Assembly: GCF_037975245.1 (NCBI RefSeq)
Contig: NC_092563.1
Span: forward strand, 15,515,094 to 15,579,093
Source: Apostichopus japonicus
Taxonomy: Eukaryota > Echinodermata > Holothuroidea > Aspidochirotida > Stichopodidae
DNA length: 64,000 bases
Direction: 5' to 3'
Both the position numbers and the translations under genes were made by a program. Under the pieces are notes generated by a model that saw nothing but the letters and a program-made list of their open reading frames with translations, was not told the DNA's origin and ran no database searches. Shown here piece by piece: positions 25,401 through 34,595 of the stretch; positions within the stretch are counted from its first letter, which is position 1, and every line of letters starts with the position of its first letter.

Positions 25401-28400
25401 GTGACTGAATGCAAGATGCTGCCTTCGGTGAAAAACTTTCTATAGCACACACAAATGTCTTTCTTTATACTTGTGTTGATTCTGTGAGTGAGTGATAGTT
25501 CACACTTTCACCGGAGAATCCAATTCCAGTTCTGACAGTACAAGGTGTCGGGAATACAATTGACCCCGGAGGAAATTGTGTTTAGTCGTGGAATAACCGA
25601 ACTTGGTTGTTAATTGTGAAAAAGGAGAAGACCTGACTTTTTCATTTCTTTTCATCAGATAGATCGATATCACAACCATCGATGTTTGCTAACCTTGAAC
25701 TAAAATTCAGTCATGTTAAAACAGCTATTATTGATTCCCAAAGTTTGTCATATCTACTCAAGTTACAAATTTATGTTTGTGACATGTATGTAAAAGGAAG
25801 TGAAAAAAAGCAAAAACCGAAGTTTCTCAATCTTGAAAAGAAGTTAAGCTACGGATCATAATTTATACACACTTTAATCACATATTTATCTTCGAGATTT
25901 TTATGAGTGCAACAAATATACAGTTAATAATCATACAGTTAAGATACAAACAGCCCTTAGAAATGCTGTCTAAGTGACTATGGTTTCATGATTTTGGATC
26001 AGAAGATGAGAGTTTGTTCTCTTGTAAAGTACCATTTGTTTCAACATTAATATAAATATTAACATTAATTTGTCATTTTACATTGCCTTTTCAGATTTTA
26101 CTTCGGGAGACCAACCCAGGCATTACTTACGAGTATACCATCCAGGTTCCCATGGTAACAACAGTACAACCTCTTCCAGTGCCAGTCTACAGGTGGAACA
26201 CAACTACTACAACCTGTTCAGTCACCTGTGGAGGAGGTAGTGCTATGATTTTGTCTCTTGTCGTACTCATGTCAAATTTTTGTATATTGTCAATGCTCTT
26301 TTAGACTTTACAAGAAGGTTTTATAAGGATATTTCATATTAGCAAATAATGTAATACTGATATTACAGAGAAGAATATTCCAACTATTTTTGTGTATTTT
26401 TGACAGGCTAGATCCTCCTTTACTCCAGTAAGGGGATCACACTGGCAGTCTGGCAGTGGCGTCGCCAAGCGGTGCCCTCCCAAAATAAAGGTGCCTTCCC
26501 CCTCCCCCAGATGCGATTTGTAGTGTTCAAAAAAATACTCAAACAAAACCTTTATCTGCCTCAACATAAATACATGAACATAAATATCGGAAAGACTAAG
26601 CCTGAAAATTCTTGAACATAAAGTTACTCAAGTTGCAAAATATAGCACCAGATTGCATCTAAGGACCCTTAATTAATCAAAAATTTCTCAAAGGGGAGAC
26701 CCCTCCACCAGGATGGCATTCACAAATAAACATTGTGCCCCCCCAAGATTGAAATGTCTGGCAATGCCACTGCACACTTGTCTCTCTAAAATCTTCATTA
26801 TCCAACTGTGATCTTATTTGTTGACTTATCCTCAAAATGTTATACATTTGCAATGTTTGCAAACAAGCTGTAAATGTTTGTCTGTCTATAGGATTTCAGC
26901 TGAATGCAACTTTGTGGATGAAATAAAATTTGTTTTCCTTTTTGTCTGTGGAGTAATGAGATAAATACTTTAAGGAAACAGAGACACATTCACAGCTCAT
27001 TTGCCTTGATGGAATCATTCATTCTGCTGTTGCCAGATGCAAAATATATCACCAAATTTGAAAATCCGTCCAAAACATTGATAAGATGTGGTTTGACCTG
27101 AAGATGTAAAACATTTTCACCAATTTTTTTTTTTTTTTTGAGTAATGAACTTCAGCAAACAGAAATCTCTTTGACTTAGACTTTTGAACACAGCAGTAAA
27201 ATCATAGAATTAGTCATACAACACACAGGATTAAAGTAATGATCACCCTGCATGAGAGCATATTTAAAATAAATGACAACACAAGAGTTCTTTGATAAAT
27301 TTTATTCGAAATCTGTGATGAAATACAAAGATACAGGGCTCTACTCTTTGAAAATTCTGTGAACCCGATGAACCAGTCTAGAAGGCATCGTACTGGAAAC
27401 TCTTCATGGTCTTTGATATAGGGTACAATGGAACCTAGTTTATACTTTTGTATTTAGCCGCCCGCCCCGCTGTAGTGATTCCTTTGTCCTATCCATAACT
27501 TCTTTTTGTTATCATTAGGTAGCAGTCTGTTCCAGTTGATTGCCTCACAAAGGAATCGATTGTCATTAGTTCTGTCCCTGGGCATCTTCAAAGATGTATG
27601 AACTTTGATGGTGTCAAAAAACAAAAGACAGATAATAGAACCAAACACAAAAAGTCCAGCAAACATTGGTCTGACAGACTGCAGTAAAAATGGACAACTC
27701 TGTCTGAGTTTTCTTTATTATGATAGTAAATAATAGTTGGGAAGTCTGTCTGGTATTAGGATGTTATGATAGCAGGGCTCAGTGTGAAAAAAAAAAGTGT
27801 TGGACATCCTTCGTTGAGACAGTTAGGGTAACTCGGCAAAATTTGATCTGATACTCGGTATTTATTTTTATTATTTGGAAAACGGTATTTATCTCTCAAT
27901 ATCAAACTAGGTTTATGTAAAGGAAAATCTTTTATTCAGGGAAAAACCTCCAACAAATTTTTATCTCATTTCCAAGAGAAAAATATACAAAGAAAAACTT
28001 ACTATGAAAGGATATTTCATCTTTTGAAAACCATTTTCGTTAATGAAATCACAAATGGGGTGATTTGTGATCCGTTTCCTGAAGAAAATAGAAAAGTTTA
28101 TTTGGCCAAAAAATTAGTTGGCTTTCAAACGACCGTATCTAGAGTTAGGAACCAGATATTGCGACAGGGTTTTTCTAATAGTGCTGTGGAGTCGAATACT
28201 TTCAACTGGTAGTTGCATTACAACTGTCACAATATGTTAAAGTTACAGCCTGTACATTTAGCATAGGTTGAATAGAGCAATCCTGTTACATTAACTGGGT
28301 ATTGCATCATTTGAAAAAGAGTTTGAGTTTTTCAACGGTATCTCATCTTGGTCTTCAGGTGTAAAGAGGAATGTAGTCACCTGCGTGCAGGACAACACCA

Positions 28401-31400
28401 CTATTGTCGATGATTCCTTTTGTTCAGAGAGGAACAAACCGTCGGAGAGAGTCCGTGCCTGTTCGCAAGTCAACTGTCCTGCTAGGTACAGTCTTAAAAT
28501 ATCTCTAACTTTATACTCTTTAACGTAATAAAGCCGAATGGATAACATTTCTGTAAACTCACAACAAAAAACCGATGCCTTATCATGGAAGAAGTTATTA
28601 TCCATATTTACAAAAGCAATTTCACAGCTTCTGATGATTGCGATAGCTTCACCTAAGCTTACTCATTCAACAAGATAACAATGATTTTATTGTTATCTTT
28701 AGGTGGGTGACAGCCCAGTGGAGGGAGTGCAACCAACAATGCGGTGGTGGTCTACAGAAACGGAGCGTATTCTGCGTACGCACCATGGCCGATGGACGCA
28801 ACAAGACCGTCAAGAACAGACACTGCAAAAGGGATAAACCGAGGAGGTGGCAGTCTTGTAATATTCATGATTGTCCATCACAGTGGCAGACAGGTGGATG
28901 GTCTGAGGTACACTTTATGCATATTCATGAATGGTTATTAATATTCATATCGATATTCATATGGAAATTCATGATAGTCAAAATAATGAGCAGCATTTTG
29001 GGGAATCTTTCCAATGTCATGATAAGTTTTCTGGTAGTTTGCAGTTCATCCAGTCCTGACAAAATGGGGGAGGTTGGGGGGGGGGGGGGGGGGGGCAGAG
29101 TCCTGGGCATGGGGTTGACAAGAAAATTCCTCCCTCTGTGAAAGATTTGTAATTCATTGTCGAATCTCAACAACAAAAAATGAGGATAAAACCATCCACC
29201 CTTATTTACCTCTCTTTGGTAGTGTTCACGCACCTGTGCGGATGGATTCCGAGAGAGGCCGGTGACTTGTATCAGCATGAGACCCACCGGACAACATGTA
29301 GAGAAGGCTGACAGTGATTGTGCAGACTTGGTGCGGCCCAAGAACAGAATACCCTGCATGGAAGGGAGGTGTCCACTTAACGTTCAGTGGTTCATATCGG
29401 CCTGGGGCAGCGTAAGTTCTGCGTAGTTCTGATATCGGAGAGTTCTTGCACAGTTCCTGAAACAGTTTACCGCTACACAATGCTATTGATGAACAGAGAT
29501 GGTGTTGTGGGGAAAGAGTTTGAAGGACTGAGTGGGGTACATGGGGGTGCTTCTGTTCCGGAAAAAAAAAGAGATAGGTTCTCTATTACTCCTGTGGTTT
29601 ACAAGTGCATATTTGTTACAGGGAATGAGTGCCGTGATATTACAGAACAAAATGCTCTTCAAAATGGACAAATTGGCAAACACATAACTGGAAAGATGCT
29701 TAAATTGTGTTTGTACAAAGAACTAAAGATATAGTTCAGTTTTATATGAGACAGATATTTTCATTATTAACACTGAACACTGCTACATAGACTGTGTGAC
29801 CTCTAAATTACTGGCTGTTTCTGTGTGAGGACATTTTTTTTTTTTTTTCTCAGAAAGAAATTCTCGTCTCAAAATCATGCAACCTGTGATCTACAAGTTT
29901 TGTTGTTTCTCGATAATGTCACCGTGGAAGGGAATAATATTTTGTCCGTTCACATATCTGTATTGTCTCTCTTATTATCTTGCAGTGTTCGCAGACATGC
30001 GGTCCCGGTATACGGACCAGGATCATCAAGTGTAGCCACGTGGATGACCAAGGCCAGTACCGTGAACTACCGGAAGATCAGTGTTCTCATATAGCGAGAC
30101 CGAACCTCGCAACCACTAAACCGTGTACCGAAGGTGTCTGCAGGATACCCAGAGAGAGAGGACAATGGACGTCTGAGCAATGGAGCGAGGTATTTTATAA
30201 ATAAAAGTGCAGTCCATTGCAGGAAAAGCAAAAAGAAGTTGATGATAATATCTTTAATAATACTGCAGTATGTGCTGAGTTTGCTGCAGTCTGTTGATTC
30301 CATACTCCAGAATTGGACAAAAAGATAAGCATTTCTAAGGGTCCAGTGACTGGAGGGGGCGCGGGGGGGGGGGGAGGGAGGGTGCTGACATTTTCAACCA
30401 GTAAAATGTGTAAAGATTGTCCCGACAAATCAGGCAAAGTTAATCTACCTGACAACCTGGATGGAAGGTTCAGAAGGCTTCTGTTTTTCCAAAACTATGT
30501 GAGTTTTTCAAAGAAACAACAGGATTTTTTCCCAAAATCCCCCCAAATTTTCCTATAACAAGTTTGCTCTGACTCAACAGCATTCCTCTAACATTTGTGG
30601 TAACAATTTGACAAACTGGTATGGAAAATTCCAGGGTGTCTTTGTGGCTAAATATTGTTGAAAATTTATTTCTGGGGGGATGGGGGGTGGGGTGAGGTAG
30701 CATTGTCCTACACTATGTGGATAGACTGCCTGAAAGCATAATTTGTTCATACTTCAAACCAATGAATTATTTATCAATTTCACAGATTTTTGATAAACAT
30801 GAAATAATGATACATTGCATATGTGTAACTCAATAGTTTCTGTTTTCAACTAAATGCTTTAAACCTTTTCTTTCAATGTCTGACTTGCAACTTAACCGAA
30901 TCTGCAAGAATCTACAGAGAATAAATCAACATAAGATTTGAAATCCATCAATTTAAGACATTCTCCTAGAATTTTTTTTTTTTTTTAACAAACCAAATAG
31001 AGATTAATGAATAAGTAAGTCTATTGTTCTCTGCAGATCTTGGTTTCTTTGTTGATTCTATCCCTATGTTCATTTTATTAATTTATTTATGTATTTATTT
31101 ATTCATTTGTTTTGTTGTCAATTCCTCACAGTGTTCAGTTAGCTGTGGTGGCGGTACCAAGACCAGGACCGTCCGTTGTGTCGGGACAGGTAACAGTGCG
31201 TACGTAGAATGCGATGAAGCTCTCAAACCCTCACTGACTCAGATATGTGCCACGGATACTTGTAGTTCACTCGGTGAGTAGCAATCTCTGACACCTGTCA
31301 AATGAAACAGATGTCTTGAGAAGTGACAAAAACTAGCTCTTATGCAGCTAAGGACTTCAGAGAACTTGCTATCTATCATGTTGTACCTTGTAATGATGTA

Positions 31401-31901
31401 GATTTGAACAAGTAGGCAAGAGCAATGACTGTCAAGTTTATGATAGTATCCTGGTTTGGTTAGAGACAATTTTACCTTGAAAGGAATACTGAAAATCTAT
31501 AATCTATAACTTTTTAAGGGCTTGGAGGAGGCGGGAGGGGTGAGGGGCTAGGGAGGTATTGTCTCTCAATATTCGAGAACTCCCTGAGTGAAGTAGGTAA
31601 ATTATTTATTAATAAATAATAATAAAGTTTTGGTACCCTTATATTTTTCTAACAATTTTTGTTTTTTCATTGTTACATAAAAATTTACACTTAGGTTATA
31701 TTTCCAAAATAATCTTTAGTATGGTACTTAGGAGGCTCAGAACGAACAATCATTCTGGAATTTTTATATTTGTTCTCTGTGACAGAGACATCGTGCGTAG
31801 ATGAGTATCACTGGTGCAACCTCGTGCCGAACTACAACATGTGCTCGCACGTATTCTATGGGGGCAAGTGCTGTTACTCTTGTAGAAATGCCAACACCTA
31901 A
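2914..31901 (+). CDS. ADAMTS metalloproteinase, ADAMTS16/18 group (3' part, 17 exons)
   Basis: This encodes a secreted zinc endopeptidase that acts in the extracellular matrix. Exons: 2914-2997, 13288-13447, 13770-13875, 14159-14296, 14869-15022, 15704-16012, 17141-17249, 18174-18304, 20223-20346, 20934-21178, 26095-26236, 28359-28485, 28703-28907, 29223-29411, 29986-30189, 31132-31273, 31786-31901. All junctions are AG/GT and phases match throughout, giving 2685 coding bases (894 codons plus TAA). Domain order in this partial protein: metalloproteinase 1-163, disintegrin-like to about 255, central TSR to 317, Cys-rich to about 435, spacer to about 545, five more TSRs to about 850, PLAC at the end. 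Six TSRs plus PLAC, and stretches such as [22 protein letters not shown] and DWPGEF, match the vertebrate ADAMTS16/18 pair as I remember it. An invertebrate gene probably represents their single ancestor. The N-terminal third is outside the window. The zinc motif carries Ser where ADAMTS16/18 have Gly. Confidence 0.95.
2998..13287 (+). other. Large ADAMTS intron (10.3 kb)
   Basis: No coding sequence is recognised. It contains an 18-base G tract at 3139-3156, a 190-bp dispersed repeat at 3571-3760 (listed separately), a (TAG)n-type run near 6810, G-rich stretches at 8096-8170 and 11040-11075, an AT palindromic stretch at about 11205-11260 built of TTAATTAA-like words, a C tract at 11709-11723 and a 15-base G tract at 12891-12905. 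The short ORFs here look like chance. Confidence 0.75.
3571..3760 (+). repeat. Dispersed repeat, copy in ADAMTS intron
   Basis: 190 bp, beginning GTTTCTTTCTTTCTTC and ending CTTTTACACA, with a near-identical partner at 59975-60165. The 3' part has TGAAGA, a 5-bp stem GATCC/GGATC with loop TGCTA (3717-3731), then GAAACGTC. This order resembles a hammerhead ribozyme core as found in Penelope-like elements and retrozymes, but the essential C before TGA is T. No reverse transcriptase fragment is seen nearby. Confidence 0.85.
13288..13447 (+). CDS. ADAMTS exon b: metalloproteinase
   Basis: Encodes [12 protein letters not shown], then [12 protein letters not shown], an N-glycosylation sequon (NGT), [24 protein letters not shown]. 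The acceptor is GTTTCAG and the donor GTAAGT. One base is left over and is completed by the next exon as a Gly codon. The wording is close to vertebrate ADAMTS16/18 and unlike ADAMTS1/4/5, which is the main support for the subgroup call. Confidence 0.95.
13770..13875 (+). CDS. ADAMTS exon c: first half of zinc-binding site
   Basis: Encodes [18 protein letters not shown] and [12 protein letters not shown], so the first two zinc-ligand histidines and the catalytic Glu of HExxH lie at the 3' end. The exon ends in AG, which is completed to a Ser codon by the next exon. Confidence 0.95.
14159..14296 (+). CDS. ADAMTS exon d: third zinc ligand and Met-turn
   Basis: It continues the zinc motif, giving HESGHSFSMVHD across the junction, then GDGNGC, the Met-turn NIMSPTLSG and [11 protein letters not shown]. 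The usual spacing of the three histidines is kept, but the residue that is Gly in ADAMTS16/18 (and in most metzincins) is Ser here (codon AGC). A second AG three codons downstream would shorten the motif and is therefore unlikely to be the acceptor. Confidence 0.93.
14473..14680 (+). repeat. Short direct repeat in ADAMTS intron
   Basis: Two copies of a roughly 80-90 bp segment (about 14473-14555 and 14611-14680) share words such as CCAGTAAACT, TGTCCAAACTTCTATCC and AACCAAAGAA, with small indels. They lie between the exons ending 14296 and starting 14869. Nothing indicates a function. Confidence 0.6.
14869..15022 (+). CDS. ADAMTS exon e: start of disintegrin-like domain
   Basis: Encodes [17 protein letters not shown] and [12 protein letters not shown]. 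Phase 2 in, phase 0 out (donor GTAGAG). The Cys pattern matches the ADAMTS disintegrin-like domain, which has no integrin-binding RGD here. Confidence 0.93.
15704..16012 (+). CDS. ADAMTS exon f: disintegrin-like end and central TSR
   Basis: This 103-codon exon, phase 0 on both sides, encodes [27 protein letters not shown] and the central thrombospondin type 1 repeat ([17 protein letters not shown]). The usual triple-Trp C-mannosylation motif before the first TSR cysteine is reduced: only the first Trp remains, and the others are Tyr and Phe. The O-fucose site CSTSCG is kept. Confidence 0.95.
17141..17249 (+). CDS. ADAMTS exon g: Cys-rich domain start
   Basis: Encodes [18 protein letters not shown] and [11 protein letters not shown]. 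It has an excellent polypyrimidine tract and CAG acceptor, and the donor GTGAGT leaves one base. This segment is diagnostic of the ADAMTS Cys-rich region. Confidence 0.95.
18174..18304 (+). CDS. ADAMTS exon h: Cys-rich domain
   Basis: Encodes [25 protein letters not shown] and DACVNGKCE. The entry phase completes a Lys codon and the exit is phase 0 with donor GTAAGT. Cysteine spacing matches the family. Confidence 0.95.
18601..19860 (+). repeat. 53-bp G-rich minisatellite, about 24 units, in ADAMTS intron
   Basis: About 24 tandem units of roughly 53 bp, each with a constant part (AGTAAGAAGCCATGCCATTA) followed by TGTGATTGG or CATCATTGG and a purine-only stretch of G runs. Because the unit is close to 54 bp, one frame stays open for several units and spells an ASKKPCHY-type peptide, but no splice sites or start context make it an exon. 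The segment near 18980-19150 recurs at 19403-19573, so there is a higher-order period of about 423 bp (eight units). The G-rich strand is the sense strand of the gene. Confidence 0.95.
20223..20346 (+). CDS. ADAMTS exon i: Cys-rich to spacer
   Basis: Encodes [27 protein letters not shown] and the start of the spacer (TYSEQFTQN). It has an N-glycosylation sequon (NAT). The donor GTACGG is weaker than the others, but the phase is right. Confidence 0.92.
20934..21178 (+). CDS. ADAMTS exon j: spacer domain
   Basis: Encodes [48 protein letters not shown] and APGPT. This is the cysteine-free beta-sandwich spacer, which in ADAMTS proteins contributes substrate and matrix binding. It matches ADAMTS16/18 closely. 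The donor is GTAAGT in phase 0. Confidence 0.95.
22441..22590. repeat. (ATT)n/(AAT)n microsatellite
   Basis: About 150 bp of nearly pure A/T built of ATT and TTA triplets, interrupted by single C or G bases towards the right end. It lies in the intron after the spacer exon. Confidence 0.9.
24819..25115 (+). repeat. Inverted repeat (31-bp arms, 21-nt loop) plus two further arm copies
   Basis: The arm 24819-24849 is complementary to 24871-24901 at 30 of 31 positions, with a 21-nt loop. The right arm and its downstream sequence (ending ATAGAGTGGTATTAGCATT) are repeated in direct orientation at about 24962 and 25050, at spacings of 91 and 88 bp. This is an intronic foldback with a small tandem array; the transcript is predicted to form a strong hairpin. 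Confidence 0.85.
26095..26236 (+). CDS. ADAMTS exon k: spacer end and start of TSR2
   Basis: Encodes [15 protein letters not shown], a Pro/Val/Thr-rich linker and the first TSR2 cysteines (CSVTCGGG, with an intact O-fucose site). A polypyrimidine tract and TTTTCAG precede it. The donor GTAGTG leaves one base. Confidence 0.93.
26237..28358 (+). other. ADAMTS intron (2.1 kb)
   Basis: No coding exon is recognised. There is a poly-T run near 27123-27140. The short ORFs have no recognisable domains. Confidence 0.7.
28359..28485 (+). CDS. ADAMTS exon l: rest of TSR2
   Basis: Encodes [21 protein letters not shown] and [11 protein letters not shown]. It completes the TSR begun in the previous exon. 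The last two bases (AG) join G of the next exon to form Arg. The donor is GTACAG. Confidence 0.92.
28703..28907 (+). CDS. ADAMTS exon m: TSR3 and start of TSR4
   Basis: Encodes [46 protein letters not shown] and [11 protein letters not shown]3 has Gln where the O-fucosylation consensus C-x-x-S/T-C-G needs Ser/Thr, so it is predicted to be unfucosylated. Phase 0 exit. Confidence 0.93.
29076..29095 (+). repeat. 20-base poly-G tract
   Basis: This is the longest G run in the window, in the intron between TSR exons m and n, on the sense strand of ADAMTS. Similar runs sit at 3139-3156, 12891-12905 and 17447-17460. Confidence 0.95.
29223..29411 (+). CDS. ADAMTS exon n: TSR4 and start of TSR5
   Basis: Encodes [31 protein letters not shown] and [10 protein letters not shown]. 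The consensus Gly after the second cysteine is Ala (CSRTCA), which departs from the O-fucose consensus. Phase 0 at both ends. The boundary inside the TSR, just before its first Cys, is the same as in the next two exons. Confidence 0.93.
29986..30189 (+). CDS. ADAMTS exon o: TSR5 and start of TSR6
   Basis: Encodes [38 protein letters not shown] and [10 protein letters not shown]. It contains 68 codons, phase 0 on both sides, so with its neighbours it forms exchangeable TSR modules. The O-fucose site CSQTCG is intact. Confidence 0.93.
30190..31131 (+). other. ADAMTS intron with G-rich tract
   Basis: It contains a G-rich run at about 30355-30382 and a poly-T stretch at about 30972-30986. No exon is recognised. 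Confidence 0.7.
31132..31273 (+). CDS. ADAMTS exon p: TSR6
   Basis: Encodes [33 protein letters not shown] and ATDTCSS. The acceptor CCTCACAG follows a T-rich stretch. The donor GTGAGT leaves one base. Confidence 0.93.
31786..31901 (+). CDS. ADAMTS exon q: PLAC domain and stop
   Basis: Encodes [30 protein letters not shown] and a short tail before TAA (31899-31901). The six-cysteine PLAC (protease and lacunin) domain ends the protein, as in ADAMTS16/18. Confidence 0.95.
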
Positions 31902-32768
31902 AGGAAAGCTTCATCAAACCACTTAAAACTTTGAACACTGATGCTCCACCTCCTCCTCAGCATGGAATGGTGAGGATTGTGATGATGATATTAAAATAAG
32001 AGGCAGTAAGCTAGGAGCAAGTGGGTGACAGAGGAGGAGACAGGAAAAAGAGTCCTTAGATGGAAAAAACAAAACAAAATCATGTCCAGGGTCATGATCA
32101 AGATACAGATGGAAGAGGGTCTAAGTCTCATGGGAATGAGACCTGCCGACTTAATCCAAGGAGAAGTTTTGGATTTGGTATTCTCTGTCGTAAGAAGAAA
32201 GGGAGGTCATCACAGGAAGTCGTTTCTAGCAGAAGTCTCGAGTGATGTCTCTTGGCCCTTTGGAAGCTGTCTCAATCCAAGAAGGGGGTGTTTGCTGTGT
32301 CTTGAAATTGATATTGCATGTGACAAAAGAAGATGTAAACCTTAAAAAAAAAAAAACAAGTCCTGGAAAAGATTGCAATCGTTTGTGTATTTGCTATGCA
32401 AACTTATACCAGCTTTAAGTATTAACTTGTTATAGGTTTCTTCTAGATTTTTCCTCTTTTTTTTGGGAGAATTTTTTTTTTTTTTTTTTTTGAGAATTTT
32501 TTCCCCTTTTTTTCCATCTCACTGCCAAGAAGGAATACGTCCTAATTTATCTAATTACCGGATCATGTTCTAGTGTGGTTGAATGAAGGATGACAATCAG
32601 AATCAAATTTCAAATCTCATATTTTGTATTAAAGGCCAGGAATGTAACTTTCAATTCTACTATTGAGTTGGCCCAATTAGGGAGCCTGGGAAATATATAT
32701 GGGTTAAAAAATATATCTATTTTCATTTTCATAATATAGTTAAGGAATGATAAAGACTATTAAATAAA
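31902..32768 (+). promoter_or_regulatory. ADAMTS 3' UTR to first polyadenylation signal
   Basis: The first AATAAA downstream of the stop is at 32763-32768. Further AATAAA words lie at 33151 and 35086, so the 3' end may be longer. An A run (from about 32343) and long T tracts (about 32457-32512) occur within it. The extent is inferred only from the hexamer. Confidence 0.45.
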
Positions 32769-34595
32769 AGGGACCGGGTGACATAGTTGAACCACTGTGG
32801 CCCAACCTGGCCTACGACCTCAGATGTGATACAGTTATTTTTCATGACCAAAACAAAAGATTCAGTTGGACCATTGATATTTACTTCCCATTATTGGGAT
32901 ATATTTTTTATTGGAAGTTGTTGTCATAGGATATTTGGTGGTTATTTTATGTCTGTGAGCAAAGATTTATAGAATTTTTGCCTATCAAATTGTGTGAGAG
33001 AGTACAAATCTTTTGTTTAGTGCTCATTTTTTATATTCCGTATCTATAGTTACCAGAGTATCGTTGCTGCTACAAACACAGAGGCTTAAATAAATTACTC
33101 ACCTTATGGAACTGTGCTACCTAACTTTGAAGAAAAATGACTTTTATGGGAATAAAATATTCACCACTTGATACCTCCAACTTTTTTCTGAGACTAAAAA
33201 CTGTTTATCATTTACACTTTGTATTATATGATGACAGCATAGTATTTAACAAATACCGTTATAGTTATTCTTCCCCAATGTGTTTATTTCAATAGTGAAA
33301 TGCTTTTGGAATTATGAAAGGTAGCGCAAGACCTTTCTGCACTTCCTTCTGTGGATTGTAATGAGTTGAAGTGAGTATCTGTGTTTATTCGCTGTTGAAG
33401 AGGGTTGTAAAAACTGATAAAATACTTGATATACAGAAAATAAACATAATGTGCTCGTTGCCATCGGCAATACACAACTGGATTGCCCATTCTTCAGCAG
33501 CCGAGAACATTTGTGGCATCTGCTGAGTTTGCATAATTCAACTTGTGATCGTCGTGTCGACTTAAAACAACTTGCACTTAATATATCAAAATACTTACCA
33601 GGCACTTAACTCTCAACTTATCAAGCAGTATAGGTGATTATTTTAATTTGCTTTATTAAATAAATTAATTCATAGTGAGATGCAGTTTTCTTCTTAATTT
33701 CCTTTTGATTTGAAGATTTAAAACAAAAATTGTCTGCATTGATTTGGATTATGTGTATGCTGTTCCATACTGTATGTGCTATTTGGCATTAGACTTCAGT
33801 AACACTGGCATTAGACTTCAGTTTATTAGCATGAGTAGTGACAGTCCCATACCAATCTTAATTATGCAGAAAAAGTCCAAAAGTTTGACAACCTCCAATT
33901 TGGTTATGGTATGTGACAAATATTTATTTATAAAAGTGTCTGAGCGAGCAAAATATTAGAATTGGAACGTAATCATTCATTAGCTGATAATGAATTATTT
34001 TATATTTATTACATGGAAACATGAATGTAAATGAATGAATTCTTAGTGTGTGTTATACTCGTTTTTGGGTTTTTTTTTTATAATTTCAGGAAACTGATTC
34101 AATGGCAGAAGGCAGTTTTAAACTGACTATTAATAGAATTAACTAATAATAGAAATAATTCCTCATAATTTCCCTAATGAGGTTTGATTTACAATTTTCT
34201 TGAAAGAAAATGAGATGAATGCTACACCAAACTAGCTTACCAAGAAACTTTTATACCACAACTAATTTTAAATTTGAAGAGAGAATGCAAAGTTTTTCCA
34301 AAAACCAAAAGAAAATTGTTTGTCATACCTATTGAAGAATTGCTTGATTGATAAAAATTAAGTTGTCTTTTTTTAATTTTTATCTTAAAATTTGAATGAA
34401 TTCTTTCAGATGGTACAAAATTTTAAATTTTGAGAATTTGAATTTGTGCTTCTTTCGTTATTTTCAAGTATTATCTCTAAAGAATGCTGCATTTCTTTAA
34501 ATATAAATATATATTTTTTTCCCTTCCATCCTTTCATTTTATGACAAAAAATGTTTTATATTAACTTTTTTTTTTCTCTTTTTAAATTCTCAGCC
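32769..34595. other. AT-rich intergenic DNA
   Basis: Very AT-rich. I see no gene, no clear repeat and no recognisable transposon part. It may belong to a long ADAMTS 3' UTR. Confidence 0.6.

Larger units (their letters stand above)
21179..26094 (+). other. ADAMTS intron (4.9 kb) with microsatellite and hairpin
   Basis: No exon is recognised. It holds an ATT/AAT microsatellite at about 22441-22590, a G-rich stretch at 21690-21708 and a hairpin with repeated arms at 24819-25115 (listed separately). The rest looks like unique AT-rich intron sequence. Confidence 0.75.

Noticed and set aside
29387-29734. Plus-strand 115-codon ORF overlapping ADAMTS exon n
   Set aside because: It lies in another frame and runs into intron sequence; the splice-based frame gives a proper TSR.
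32025-32345. 106-codon ORF just downstream of the ADAMTS stop
   Set aside because: It lies in the 3' UTR with unremarkable, Lys/Arg-rich composition and overlapping alternatives; no family is recognised.
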